DNA from: Streptomyces eurythermus
Lineage (GTDB): Bacteria > Actinomycetota > Actinomycetes > Streptomycetales > Streptomycetaceae
Assembly: GCF_014649115.1 (NCBI RefSeq)
Contig: NZ_BMSK01000012.1
Coordinates: 186,001-250,000 of the forward strand
Direction: 5' to 3'
DNA length: 64,000 nt
Shown here: one piece after another, positions 49,400-57,935 of the stretch
How the letters are laid out: every line of letters begins with the position of its first letter
Position numbering within the stretch: the first letter of the stretch is position 1
Made by a program: the position numbers and the translations under genes
Notes under the pieces: generated by a model
Seen by the model: only the letters and a program-made list of their open reading frames with translations
What the model was told of the DNA's origin: nothing
Databases searched by the model: none

Positions 49400-49417
49400 A
49401 CTAACCAGTCGGTATGT
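49400..49417. promoter_or_regulatory. TetR-type operator upstream of SDR operon
   Basis: Imperfect palindrome ACTAACCAGTCGGTATGT (AC-N2-ACC-N4-GGT-N2-GT), 52 bases before the SDR start and between it and the divergent namZ gene. Its reverse complement, ACATACCGACTGGTTAGT, closely resembles the site at 40269. Confidence 0.6.
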
Positions 49418-49464
49418 GTAAAGGAAGGGGCCGCTGCACCAACCTCTAGGGGACTGGAGGACTC

Positions 49465-50685
49465 ATGGACCTGTCCCGAAGAAACCTGCTCGCCTCGACC
49501 GCACTGGCGGCGACTCCGATGCCCCACCACCACCGCGAGCCGCTCCTCACCGGCTTCGAGAACCTCGCCGCCCACGACTACGCGCCCCTCGCCGGCCAGA
49601 AGGCCGGCGTCGTCACCAACCCCACCGGCGTCACCCGGGCCACCGAGCACATCGTCGACGTGATGCACCGCGACCCCCGGGTCGAGCTGACGGCGGTCTT
49701 CGGCCCGGAACACGGCTTCCGCGGCACCGCCCAGGCCGGCGGCTCCGAGGGGCGCTACGACGACCCGGCGACCGGGCTGCCGGTGTACGACACGTACCTG
49801 AAGAGCGGCCGGCCGCTCGCCGACGTCTTCACCGCGTCCGGCGTGGACACGGTCGTCTTCGACATCCAGGACGTCGGCGCCCGCTTCTACACCTACATCT
49901 GGACCCTGTACGACTGCATGGAGGCGGCGGCGCTCGCCGGGAAGCGTTTCGTCGTGCTGGACCGCCCCAACCCGGTGACCGGCCGCGCCGCCGAAGGCCC
50001 GGTGCTGCGCGAGGAGTTCGCCAGCTTCGTCGGCCGCAAGCCGGTCGCGCAGGCGCACGGCATGACGGTCGCGGAGCTGGCCGGCCTGTTCAACGGGGAG
50101 TTCCTGAGCACGCCGGTCGAGCTGGAGACCGTACGCATGTCGGGCTGGAGGCGGACCGCGTTCTACGACGCCTCGGGCCTTCCCTGGGTGCCGCCGAGCC
50201 CCAACATGCCCACGCCCGACACGGCATTGGTGTACTCGGGGACCTGTCTGTTCGAGGGCACCAACCTCTCCGAGGGGCGCGGCACGACCCGGCCCTTCGA
50301 ACTCCTCGGCGCCGAGGGCGTGGACGGGCGCTGGGCCGCCGCCGTGAACGGGCTGGGGCTGCCGGGCGTGCGGTTCCGGGAGGCGTACTTCGCGCCCACG
50401 TTCTCCAAGTTCCAGGGGAAGACCGTGGGCGGGGTGCAGGTCCATGTGACCGACCGGGCCGCCTTCGACCCGGTGCGCACCGGGATCGCGCTGCTGGTGA
50501 CGGCGCGGAAGGTGTGGGACGGGTTCGCGTGGCGGTCCGACCACTGGATCGACAGGCTCACCGGTTCGGACCGGGTGCGCACGATGATCGACGCGGGCGC
50601 GGACACCGACGAGGTGACGGGCGCCTGGCAGGAGGAGCTGGCCGCGTTCCGGCGGGTGCGAAAGGGGTATCTCCTGTACAAGTAG
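49465..50685 (+). CDS. namZ: Exo-beta-N-acetylmuramidase NamZ family (DUF1343)
   Basis: A 406-residue DUF1343/NamZ protein; characterised members remove terminal N-acetylmuramic acid from peptidoglycan fragments in wall recycling. Typical segments: GVVTNPTGVTR, TAVFGPEHGFRGTAQAG, FDIQDVGARFYTYIWTLYDCMEAA, VLDRPNPVTGRAAEGPVL and SPNMPTPDTALVYSGTCLFEGTNLSEGRGTTRPFE. The N-terminus DLSRRNLLAS followed by a hydrophobic stretch suggests Tat export, though the hydrophobic part is short. The region may serve saprophytic wall degradation. Divergent from the SDR operon. Confidence 0.92.
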   Translation: MDLSRRNLLASTALAATPMPHHHREPLLTGFENLAAHDYAPLAGQKAGVVTNPTGVTRATEHIVDVMHRDPRVELTAVFGPEHGFRGTAQAGGSEGRYDDPATGLPVYDTYLKSGRPLADVFTASGVDTVVFDIQDVGARFYTYIWTLYDCMEAAALAGKRFVVLDRPNPVTGRAAEGPVLREEFASFVGRKPVAQAHGMTVAELAGLFNGEFLSTPVELETVRMSGWRRTAFYDASGLPWVPPSPNMPTPDTALVYSGTCLFEGTNLSEGRGTTRPFELLGAEGVDGRWAAAVNGLGLPGVRFREAYFAPTFSKFQGKTVGGVQVHVTDRAAFDPVRTGIALLVTARKVWDGFAWRSDHWIDRLTGSDRVRTMIDAGADTDEVTGAWQEELAAFRRVRKGYLLYK

Positions 50686-50715
50686 CGCGTCTTTCGGGGG
50701 ACGAGGGAGCCGGGC

Positions 50716-52017
50716 ATGGCGGATGCCGCAGGGAGCGTGACCCCTTACTGGGAGCTGACCTTCGACGCGGACGGGGACGTGGACGGCCCCGAACGGGACC
50801 GGCTGCTGGCGCAGGTCACCGAGCGCGGCGTGCGTGACCTGGTCGTCCTCGCGCACGGCTGGAACAACGACCGTTCGGCCGCGACCGCGCTGTACCGGCG
50901 TTTCCTCGCCCCCGTCCCGGAGCTGGCGCCGAAGGCCCGGATCGGGTACGTCGGGGTGATCTGGCCGTCGATGCGGTTCAGCGACGAGCCGATCCCCGAC
51001 TTCCTGAGGTCCGTGGCGGCCGAGGAGGTCCGGGCGGCGCCCCGCCCGGCGCTGGACAAGGACACCCGGCGCGCGCTGCTGGAGACCTTCCCGGGCCGGG
51101 CGACCGTGCTGGACCGGCTGGCCCGGCTGCTGGACGAGCGGCCGGCCGGCACCGAGGGGCCGGCCGAGTTCGGGCGGCTGGTACGGCTGCTGCTGGAGCC
51201 CGAGGGCCGGCGGGCGGTGGCCGACACCGACGAGGACGGCGAACCGGCCGTGTTCACCGGGGACCCGGTGGCCGCCTGCGAGCAGTTCGCCGAGGCCCTG
51301 GCAGCGCTGCGGCCGGCCGCCGAAGCGGCCGGGTTCGGCCTGCCGAACCCGTGGGACGGCGCGAAGGAACTGCTGAGGCAGGTGACGTACTACCAGATGA
51401 AGCGTCGGGCCGGGACGGTCGGCGAGCACGGACTCGGGCCGCTGCTCGGGCGGTTGGCGAAGGCGGCGCCCGGGGTGCGGGTGCATCTGGTGGGGCACAG
51501 CTTCGGCGGCCGGCTGGTGGCGTTCGCGCTGCGCGGGCTGCCGGAGCCGGTGCGCTCGGTGAAGTCGGTGACCCTGCTGCAAGGGGCGTTCTCGCACTAC
51601 GCGTTCTCGGCCCGGCTGCCGCACGCGGCGGACCGGTCTGGGGCGCTCAAGGACGCCCAGCGGCGCGTCGACGGTCCCCTGGTGTGCTGCCACTCGCGCT
51701 TCGACACGGCTCTCGGCACGTTCTATCCGCTGGCCTCACGGCTCGCCGGGGACGACCGCTCCTGCGCGGGGAACGAGATCGCGGCCGTGCTGGGGCCGCG
51801 CTGGGGCGCCCTGGGGCACGACGGGGTGCAGGCGGTGCCGGGCACCGCCCGGCTGGACCTGGCGGCGGCGCTCGGCGGCGGGCTGCCGGCGTCGGGCTGT
51901 GTGAACGTGGACGCGGCGGCCGTGGTGCGGCGCGGGGGCGCGCCGATCGGGGCGCACAGCGACATCGTGCACCCCGAACTGGCGCGGCTGGTCCTGGCGG
52001 CGGGCCGTATCGCCTGA
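50716..52017 (+). CDS. Alpha/beta hydrolase (lipase-like)
   Basis: A 433-residue cytoplasmic hydrolase. LVVLAHGWNNDRS near residue 45 provides the oxyanion-hole region, and the nucleophile elbow VHLVGHSFGGRLVA is near residue 260. A catalytic His candidate lies in IGAHSDIVHPEL near the C-terminus. About 200 residues of helical insertion (EEVRAAPRPALDK...) lie between strands. No signal peptide. Substrate unknown; esterase or lipase-like activity is expected from the fold. It starts 30 bases after namZ with GAGGGAG upstream, so the two may be co-transcribed. Confidence 0.86.
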   Translation: MADAAGSVTPYWELTFDADGDVDGPERDRLLAQVTERGVRDLVVLAHGWNNDRSAATALYRRFLAPVPELAPKARIGYVGVIWPSMRFSDEPIPDFLRSVAAEEVRAAPRPALDKDTRRALLETFPGRATVLDRLARLLDERPAGTEGPAEFGRLVRLLLEPEGRRAVADTDEDGEPAVFTGDPVAACEQFAEALAALRPAAEAAGFGLPNPWDGAKELLRQVTYYQMKRRAGTVGEHGLGPLLGRLAKAAPGVRVHLVGHSFGGRLVAFALRGLPEPVRSVKSVTLLQGAFSHYAFSARLPHAADRSGALKDAQRRVDGPLVCCHSRFDTALGTFYPLASRLAGDDRSCAGNEIAAVLGPRWGALGHDGVQAVPGTARLDLAAALGGGLPASGCVNVDAAAVVRRGGAPIGAHSDIVHPELARLVLAAGRIA

Positions 52018-52044
52018 CCCGCCGCCCCGGCGTCCCGGACCGGT

Positions 52045-54834
52045 TCAGCGGTGCGAGGTGAACTCCACGACCTGCTGGTAGGTCGGACGGTTCTGCCAGC
52101 CGATCCGGCCGTGCTTGATGCCGCCCAGGGCGCGCTGGACGATGGAGTCGGCGCACCACTGGTCGCCCGCCGCGCACTGGTCGTCGCCGGGGTAGACCTG
52201 GGCGGCGGTCAGTGCGGCCGCCTGCTTCAGGGTGCCGATCAGCTGGTCCCGGCAGGCGGTGAGGCTGCCGTCACCGCAGTACGTGCGGGCCAGCGGGCCT
52301 CGTACGGGCTCCCCGAGCACCGCCCGGATGTCCTTGTCGACGTAGGACCACCAGCCGTACTGGAAGGCGCTGCCGGCGTGTGAGCCGGTCGGGCCGTGTC
52401 CGGCGGAGGGGGCCTCGTCGACGGGCAGGTTGCGGGTGAGGGCGGTGTACAGGCCGGTGCCGAGGCCGGGTTCGAACTCGGCCTTGACCAGCAGCGGCCA
52501 CCAGGCGTCCAGGATGCGGATCGCGTCCGCGTCGGCATAGGTCTTCGAACCGGCGGAGGTCTCGGCGCGCTTGGCGCCCGCGGTCACCCACGCCTGGAGC
52601 TTGGCCACCGCCGCCGCGGCCGTGGGGTCGGTCACCGGCTGGGAGGTGACCACCTTCAGCAGCCTGGGCAGCACGTCCTCGGCGCGCAGGTCGGCGAGGC
52701 CCGCGTCGGCCATGGCCTGGGTCAGCTTGGCCCGGGTCACCCCGCCGGCCGCGACGAGCCTCTTCACCCGGTCGTCCAGCAGGTTGCCGCGGTGCACCGG
52801 GCCCTCGCCCCAGGGCGCGGCGGCGTAGTCCGCCGCCTGCTTGTTGTTCCAGGAGATGTAGTAGTCCTGGTCGACGGAGTTCGGGTGGGCGGAGGCGGGG
52901 GTGTAGTCGGCGGTGTTCCCGGCCGGGTCCCAGCCCCGCCACTCGTAGGCGGGGGCCGCCCACACCGGGAGGTCGGCGTCGACCCCGGCCGCCCGGACCG
53001 GGTTGTCGCCGCTGTTGTAGTACGCGGTGTGCTGGGAGTCGGCGTAGAACCAGTTGAAGGTGTAGTTGATGTGCCGGGCCGCGTTCTGGAAGTCCTGCGG
53101 GCCCTTGACGTAGTCGGGGTCGTTCAGCATCTGGAAGCCGATGATGGAGTCGGCCTCGTGCAGGTAGGAGGAGCGCAGGGTGGTGTAGGCGACCTTCTTG
53201 CCGCCGACTCTCGCCCGGTAGGCCACCGGTCCGTACTCGGTGCGCCAGACGCGCATGGTGTACGACCCCGCGGCGGTGCCGTCGGCCACGGTCGGCTTCC
53301 AGGCGTTCTTCTGCTCGACCTTCTCCATCGCGGTGCAGGTGCCGTGGAAGAGGTAGTGGTAGTCGTCCTGGCACAGTTCGACCGCGTAGGTGTCGATGAT
53401 GTCCTGGCCGGAGGTGGTGGCGCTCCACGCGTAGTCCTGGCCGCGGCCCAGCTCGACGTACATGCTCAGGCCGGCGAAGGAGGCGCCGCGGGCGCTGATG
53501 CCGGGGCCCTGGATCTCCTGGAGCAGCAGCAGTTGCGGGGCGAAGTAGCCGGTCTGCGGCCCGAAGACGGCGATCGGGTGGCCGCTCGCGGTGTGCTTGC
53601 CGCTCACCACGAGGGCGTTGGACATGCCGCGCCGGGCGGAGCCGAGCGCGGTCCCGGCCGCGGTGGCCGAGGTCTTCGCGGCGCCCGCGGTGGCGGCGCT
53701 GCCGGTGCGGTCGTACACGAGCGGTTCGGGGGTCACCGAGCCGGCGTCGGGCAGGGCCGCCCCCTGGGGGTCGGCGGGCCTGGCGCCGTAGGGGAAGCTC
53801 TCGCCGTTGTGCAGGGTGAGGACGGCCTCGGGGTCGTTGCGCTGGCGGAAGGACTCCCAGACCTTCGTGCCCTCCGCCACGCCGTACCTGTCCTGGGCGG
53901 CCAGCAGGGACAGCGCGTTGTCGACCTCCCCGCCGCCGCCGGAGCCGAACAGGGAGCCGATGACGGAGGCCAGCGCCACCAGGTCGGTGACCTTGAAGCG
54001 GTCTATGGTGCCGGCGTTGGTGATGGAGTCCTTGTGCCCGGTCAGGACGTACTCGCCGGGGAAGTAACGGCCGCTGTCGGAGGCGTCGATGTAGGCGTTG
54101 ATGCCGTCGAGGTAGGCCTTGACGTCGGCGAGGGCCTGCTGGCCGCGGGCGCCGTTGTGCGCCACGGCGTTGTCGATCTGCGCCTGGAGGTCGGCCTCGG
54201 TGTAGGGCGCGTTGCGGTAGAACTGCTGCTCCAGGCCCTGGTTGCTGGGCGCGCCGCCCGCGAAGCCGGTGAGCTGGCCGCGTCCGACGTGCCGGAAGAC
54301 GTCCATCAGCCAGAGCCGGTCCTGGGCCGCCGCGTATCCGGCGCCGAACTCGGTGCCGTAGCGGGTGGTGCCCGTGATGTGCGGCACGCCGGTCTTCTTG
54401 TCGCGGACGATGGTGACGTCGGTGCGGCCGGCCGGTTTCTCGGTGGAGGCGACCTGGTCGGCGGGGACGCCGAAGGAGGCGTCGTTGAAGAAGGTGTTGA
54501 CGGTGGCGTCGGTCAGCGTCTTGTAGCCGGTGGCCAGGTTGGCGTACGGGCCGAGCTGGTCCTCGGCGTGCGCGGGCTGGGTGCCGAAGGCCTGGTTGAG
54601 CAGGATCTGCGCGAGGGTGGCGTTGCCGTTCTCGCCGGGCGGCAGGATGTCCGAACACCGGCTGCCGCAGTAGTCGTTGGGGGCCGTCGCGTCGGTCGCC
54701 GCCGCCGCGGTCTGTGTGAGGGGTGTGAGGAGACCGGCGACGAGGACGCATATGGACGCCGTCTTCAGGAACCCGGGGAGTCGGCGGAACGTTCTCAGTC
54801 TGTCAGGGGCGGTACGTGGGGTTCGCCGTGGCAT
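52045..54834 (-). CDS. Penicillin acylase family N-terminal nucleophile hydrolase
   Basis: A 929-residue secreted Ntn-hydrolase precursor. After a signal peptide (residues 1-45, ...LTPLTQTAAAATD) comes the alpha chain (TIVRDKKTGVPHITGTTRYGTEFGAGYAAAQDRLWLMDVFRHVGRG), then the processing site where RRGM-SNALVVSG supplies the Ser nucleophile of the beta chain. HPIAVFGPQTGYF and the rest of the beta domain follow. Such enzymes deacylate penicillins, cyclic lipopeptides or acyl-homoserine lactones; specificity cannot be read here. ATG 54834 has GGAG 6 bases upstream, so the longer open frame is rejected. Confidence 0.92.
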   Translation of the reverse strand: MPRRTPRTAPDRLRTFRRLPGFLKTASICVLVAGLLTPLTQTAAAATDATAPNDYCGSRCSDILPPGENGNATLAQILLNQAFGTQPAHAEDQLGPYANLATGYKTLTDATVNTFFNDASFGVPADQVASTEKPAGRTDVTIVRDKKTGVPHITGTTRYGTEFGAGYAAAQDRLWLMDVFRHVGRGQLTGFAGGAPSNQGLEQQFYRNAPYTEADLQAQIDNAVAHNGARGQQALADVKAYLDGINAYIDASDSGRYFPGEYVLTGHKDSITNAGTIDRFKVTDLVALASVIGSLFGSGGGGEVDNALSLLAAQDRYGVAEGTKVWESFRQRNDPEAVLTLHNGESFPYGARPADPQGAALPDAGSVTPEPLVYDRTGSAATAGAAKTSATAAGTALGSARRGMSNALVVSGKHTASGHPIAVFGPQTGYFAPQLLLLQEIQGPGISARGASFAGLSMYVELGRGQDYAWSATTSGQDIIDTYAVELCQDDYHYLFHGTCTAMEKVEQKNAWKPTVADGTAAGSYTMRVWRTEYGPVAYRARVGGKKVAYTTLRSSYLHEADSIIGFQMLNDPDYVKGPQDFQNAARHINYTFNWFYADSQHTAYYNSGDNPVRAAGVDADLPVWAAPAYEWRGWDPAGNTADYTPASAHPNSVDQDYYISWNNKQAADYAAAPWGEGPVHRGNLLDDRVKRLVAAGGVTRAKLTQAMADAGLADLRAEDVLPRLLKVVTSQPVTDPTAAAAVAKLQAWVTAGAKRAETSAGSKTYADADAIRILDAWWPLLVKAEFEPGLGTGLYTALTRNLPVDEAPSAGHGPTGSHAGSAFQYGWWSYVDKDIRAVLGEPVRGPLARTYCGDGSLTACRDQLIGTLKQAAALTAAQVYPGDDQCAAGDQWCADSIVQRALGGIKHGRIGWQNRPTYQQVVEFTSHR

Positions 54835-55042
54835 GGCGGCTCCTAGCGACTGGGGTGGCCGAACGTTACCGCCGGTTATCCCCACGTTTAAAGGTGAACA
54901 TGCGTCACTTTCTGGAGTCCGCAAGGAGAACCGGAGAAGAGATGGAGCCGAATCGCCTGTCGATACGTCTATTCGGCGACGTCCGTGCGACGACGCCGAA
55001 GTGACCGCGGTGCAGGTACAGGTGTGACGGAGGTGCAGGGCG

Positions 55043-55645
55043 ATGGCCGGTTTCCGGAGTCTGGCGAGACAGGTACGCGACCCGGACTGCGATCTGGCAC
55101 TGCGGCGGTACTCGCTGCGCAAGTGCCTGGAGAAGTTCGCCCCTTACGGGCATCGGGCGACCTGGGACCATCTGTGCTCCCGGGCGGGGTTCGGCCCCGA
55201 GGACCGCTCGCCCGATCCGGCGCGGCTGGTGGCCGCGCTCGAGGAGTTGGAGGAGGCCCGTGACGTCTGGCTCGCCTATGAGACGGACTTCACCGAGCGG
55301 CGCAAGCGGGAGAAGCACGACGGACTGCGCCGGCCGGGCAGCGTGGACGACTGGCACCGGCTGACCTGGGGCGGGTTCGGGGTCGCCTGGTGCGACGACC
55401 CACGGGTGCATCCCCGGGCGCCGCTGGCGGAGGTGCTGCGCCGGCTGATCGCCGCGCTGGAACGGGAGCCGGGCACGTCGTGCCCGGTGTGCGGCGGGGA
55501 GCGGCTGGTCTGGAAGTACGGCCTGGACCACGAGCCGTCGTCCGGCCCGGTCTGCACGGGCTGCGGCATCCTGGTCCCGCGCCCCGTGCTCAGCCCCGTG
55601 GCCCTCCGGCACGCGGGCCGGGACCGCCAGCTGACACCGGCCTGA
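55043..55645 (+). CDS. Hypothetical protein with C-terminal zinc ribbon
   Basis: A 200-residue protein not assigned to a known family. The N-terminal 130 residues are helical and charged (LRRYSLRKCLEKFAPYGHRATWDHL; AYETDFTERRKREKHDGL). The C-terminal part has CPVCGGERLVWKYG and CTGCGIL, a four-Cys zinc ribbon. GGAGGT lies 9 bases before the ATG. Divergent from the acylase gene. It may bind nucleic acid or protein; no more can be said. Confidence 0.8.
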   Translation: MAGFRSLARQVRDPDCDLALRRYSLRKCLEKFAPYGHRATWDHLCSRAGFGPEDRSPDPARLVAALEELEEARDVWLAYETDFTERRKREKHDGLRRPGSVDDWHRLTWGGFGVAWCDDPRVHPRAPLAEVLRRLIAALEREPGTSCPVCGGERLVWKYGLDHEPSSGPVCTGCGILVPRPVLSPVALRHAGRDRQLTPA

Positions 55646-55768
55646 CCACCGGTCGCGGCGGTGTGCGGAGGGTGCGCAGGGGATGCCGCACCCCTTCCGG
55701 GGAAGGTACGCCCGCGCGGCGGGAAGCGTCCTTCGGCCGTTGTCGGTGACGGTCTGCATCATCGAGGC

Positions 55769-56497
55769 ATGGTGCAGGCGTGTCTCAACGGAAGCCGGTC
55801 GGCCGCCGACGGCGCGGGTGTCCCGGTGTCCCCCGGGGAACTGGCCCGCTCCGCTGCCGAGGCCGTGGCGGCCGGTGCCGCCTCGGTGCATGTCCATCCC
55901 AGGACACCGTGCGGGCGCGAGAGCCTGTCCGCGCGCGTCGTCGGCCCGGCGCTGGAGGCGATACGGGCGCGGGTGGCGGTGCCGGTCGGGGTGACCACCG
56001 GTGCCTGGGCGGAGCCCGACCCGGCGGCCCGGCTCGACCGGGTGCGCTCCTGGGCGGTGCTGCCCGACTTCGCCTCGGTCAACTGGCACGAGCCGGGCGC
56101 CGAGGAGGTCGCGGCGGAACTCCTCGCCCGGGGCGTGGGCGTGGAGGCGGGCCTGTGGTCCGGCACCGAGGGGGCCCGCCGGTTCGCGGCCTCGCCGCTC
56201 GGGCCCCGGGTGCTGCGGGTGCTGGCCGAGGTGACCGACCCGGATCCGGCGACCGCCGAGGCGTCGGCACGGGCGCTGCTGGCGGAGCTGGGGACGGCGC
56301 ACGGCCGCCCGGTGCTGCTGCACGGCGAGGAGGGCGGCACCTGGCCGGTGCTGCGGCTCGCGCTCCGGCGGGGCCTGGCCACCCGGATCGGCCTGGAGGA
56401 CACCCTGCTGCTGCCGGACGGCCGGCGGGCCGGGTCCAACGCCCGGCTGGTAGCGCAGGCGAGGGCCGAGGCCGCCCGGACACGGCACGCGCCCTGA
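55769..56497 (+). CDS. BKACE family (3-keto-5-aminohexanoate cleavage enzyme-like) protein
   Basis: A 242-residue protein of the beta-keto acid cleavage enzyme family. The zinc-site HxH is in ASVHVHPRTPCGRES near residue 40, and PVGVTTGAWAEP, FASVNWHEPGAEEVAAEL and RIGLEDTLLLPDGRRAGSNARLV match the family outline. Members condense a beta-keto acid with acetyl-CoA and release a CoA ester and acetoacetate. It is shorter than usual (family about 270-310), with reduced N-terminal text, so activity may differ. The frame upstream of 55769 is unlikely to be translated. Confidence 0.83.
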   Translation: MVQACLNGSRSAADGAGVPVSPGELARSAAEAVAAGAASVHVHPRTPCGRESLSARVVGPALEAIRARVAVPVGVTTGAWAEPDPAARLDRVRSWAVLPDFASVNWHEPGAEEVAAELLARGVGVEAGLWSGTEGARRFAASPLGPRVLRVLAEVTDPDPATAEASARALLAELGTAHGRPVLLHGEEGGTWPVLRLALRRGLATRIGLEDTLLLPDGRRAGSNARLVAQARAEAARTRHAP

Positions 56498-56846
56498 GCC
56501 GGGCACGTCGGCCCAGGGGCGACGGCGACACCGCCGGGTCCGGCCGGCGCACGGTCCCGTCCGCCTCGGCCGGGACGCCGGACGGCGCGCACCCCGAGGA
56601 CGTGCCGGAGGGCGAACTGCCGCTCGTGTCCCGGCTGTACGCGGGGCCGTACGGCATCGGGCGGGTGCCGGAGTACGCCGACGGACGCGAGACGGTGTCC
56701 GCCCGCGCGCCGCGTCCCCGGGGGGCGTCCGGCCCACCGTGGACCGCTACGGCCCGGCGGGCGGCGCAGGCTCGGCCCGGCGTACTCGGCCTTCCAGGGG
56801 CACGGAGTACGCGGGCGGGCCCGCCGCCCGGACCGCGGACGGCACG
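56498..56846. other. Gene-free region, possibly decayed coding sequence
   Basis: About 350 bases between the BKACE gene and soxR. One frame reads HPEDVPEGELPLVSRLYAGPYGIGRVPEYADGRETV (16-residue parts look protein-like, about 56590-56700) without a start codon or intact continuation. It may be a remnant of a lost gene. No terminator was recognised. Confidence 0.35.
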
Positions 56847-57305
56847 TCAGCGGCGTTCCGCCATCAGCCGGGAGCCCGTCAGGCGGTCGCCGAAGACGTC
56901 GTCCGGGTTGGACAGGGCACAGGTCTTCAGGGACAGGCAGCCGCACCCGATGCAGTCGGTGAGCTGATCGCGCAGCCGGTTCAACTGCTGGATGCGCTCC
57001 TCCAGTTCCGAGCGCCACATCTCCGACAGCCGCGCCCAGTCCTCCCTGGTCGGCGTGCGCCCCTCCGGCAGTTCCGCCAGGGCCTCGCGGATCGTGGCGA
57101 GGGGGATGCCGACGCGCTGGGCCGCGCGGATGAAGGCGACCCGGCGCAGGGTGTCGCGGCTGTACCGGCGCTGGTTGCCGGAGGTGCGCCGGCTGGAGAT
57201 CAGGCCTTTGGTCTCGTAGAAGTGCAGGGCGGACACCGCGGCTCCGCTGCGCGCGGACAACTGGCCGACGGTCAGCTCGTGGATCTTCTCGGGAATCTGG
57301 GGCAC
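56847..57305 (-). CDS. soxR: Redox-sensitive transcriptional activator SoxR
   Basis: A 152-residue MerR-family activator. The N-terminal helix-turn-helix (LTVGQLSARSGAAVSALHFYETKGLI, RRYSRDTLRRVAFIRAAQRVG) is followed by a dimer helix. The [2Fe-2S] cluster Cys are at 118, 121, 123 and 129 (CIGCGCLSLKTC). In streptomycetes SoxR responds to redox-active metabolites such as actinorhodin-type quinones and activates a few detoxification genes. It is divergent from the maoC-like gene; no SoxR box was found in the gap. Confidence 0.96.
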   Translation of the reverse strand: MPQIPEKIHELTVGQLSARSGAAVSALHFYETKGLISSRRTSGNQRRYSRDTLRRVAFIRAAQRVGIPLATIREALAELPEGRTPTREDWARLSEMWRSELEERIQQLNRLRDQLTDCIGCGCLSLKTCALSNPDDVFGDRLTGSRLMAERR

Positions 57306-57378
57306 CCCTCAGAGATTACAGAGACCCCCGGCCCCACCGGCCCCGCGTCCGTTGACATCGCCCCGCCACCCGACCATG

Positions 57379-57394
57379 CTAAGCAGTTGCTTAG
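57379..57394. promoter_or_regulatory. TetR-type palindrome before MaoC gene
   Basis: Perfect inverted repeat CTAAGCAGTTGCTTAG (7-bp arms, GT centre), 24 bases before the MaoC start. The half-site CTAAGC recurs at 58609-58624 upstream of the TetR gene at 58559, suggesting one regulator for both. Confidence 0.65.
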
Positions 57395-57418
57395 AGATGC
57401 GAGCGAGAGGCCGGGAAC

Positions 57419-57880
57419 ATGGCAGAACCGAGGACCTTCACCTCCCCCGACGAGCTGAGGGCGGCCGTGGGCGAGCAGCTGGGGTACACCGACTGGCTGG
57501 AGGTCGACCAGAAGCGGATCGACCTGTTCGCCGAGGCGACCGGCGACCACCAGTGGATCCACGTCGACCCGGAGAAGGCCGCCGCCGGGCCGTTCGGGAC
57601 GACCATCGCGCACGGCTATCTCACCCTGTCGCTGCTGCCTCTCTTCGGGCCGCAGCTCATCCGGGTGGAGGGCGTGAAGATGGGCGTCAACTACGGGACG
57701 AACAAGGTCCGCTTCCCCTCCCCCGTCCCCGTGGGCTCCCGGCTGCGCGCCACCGCGAAGATCACCGGCGTCGAGGACGTCACCGGCGGTGTGCAGGTGA
57801 CGGTCGCGTTCACCGTGGAGCGCGAGGGCGGCGACAAGCCGGTGTGCGTCGCGGAATCGGTGTCGCGGTACTACCTGTAG
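57419..57880 (+). CDS. MaoC family dehydratase / (R)-enoyl-CoA hydratase
   Basis: A 153-residue single hot-dog-fold protein with hydratase motif: the catalytic Asp and His in ATGDHQWIHVDPEKAAAGPFG, followed by TIAHGYLTLSLLP. It would hydrate enoyl-CoA in fatty-acid metabolism, as a dimer in the cytoplasm. A strong palindrome lies in its promoter region. The stop region (TACCTGTAGGC) is repeated twice more downstream at 17-base steps. Confidence 0.93.
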   Translation: MAEPRTFTSPDELRAAVGEQLGYTDWLEVDQKRIDLFAEATGDHQWIHVDPEKAAAGPFGTTIAHGYLTLSLLPLFGPQLIRVEGVKMGVNYGTNKVRFPSPVPVGSRLRATAKITGVEDVTGGVQVTVAFTVEREGGDKPVCVAESVSRYYL

Positions 57881-57935
57881 GCGCGTACCACCTGTAGGCC
57901 CGTACCGCCTGCAGCCCGCCGGGAGTCCGCGGGAC

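Noticed and set aside
52396..54846. 816-residue plus-strand frame antisense to the acylase
   Set aside because: Low-complexity Val/Gly/Ala sequence caused by codon bias of the acylase gene.
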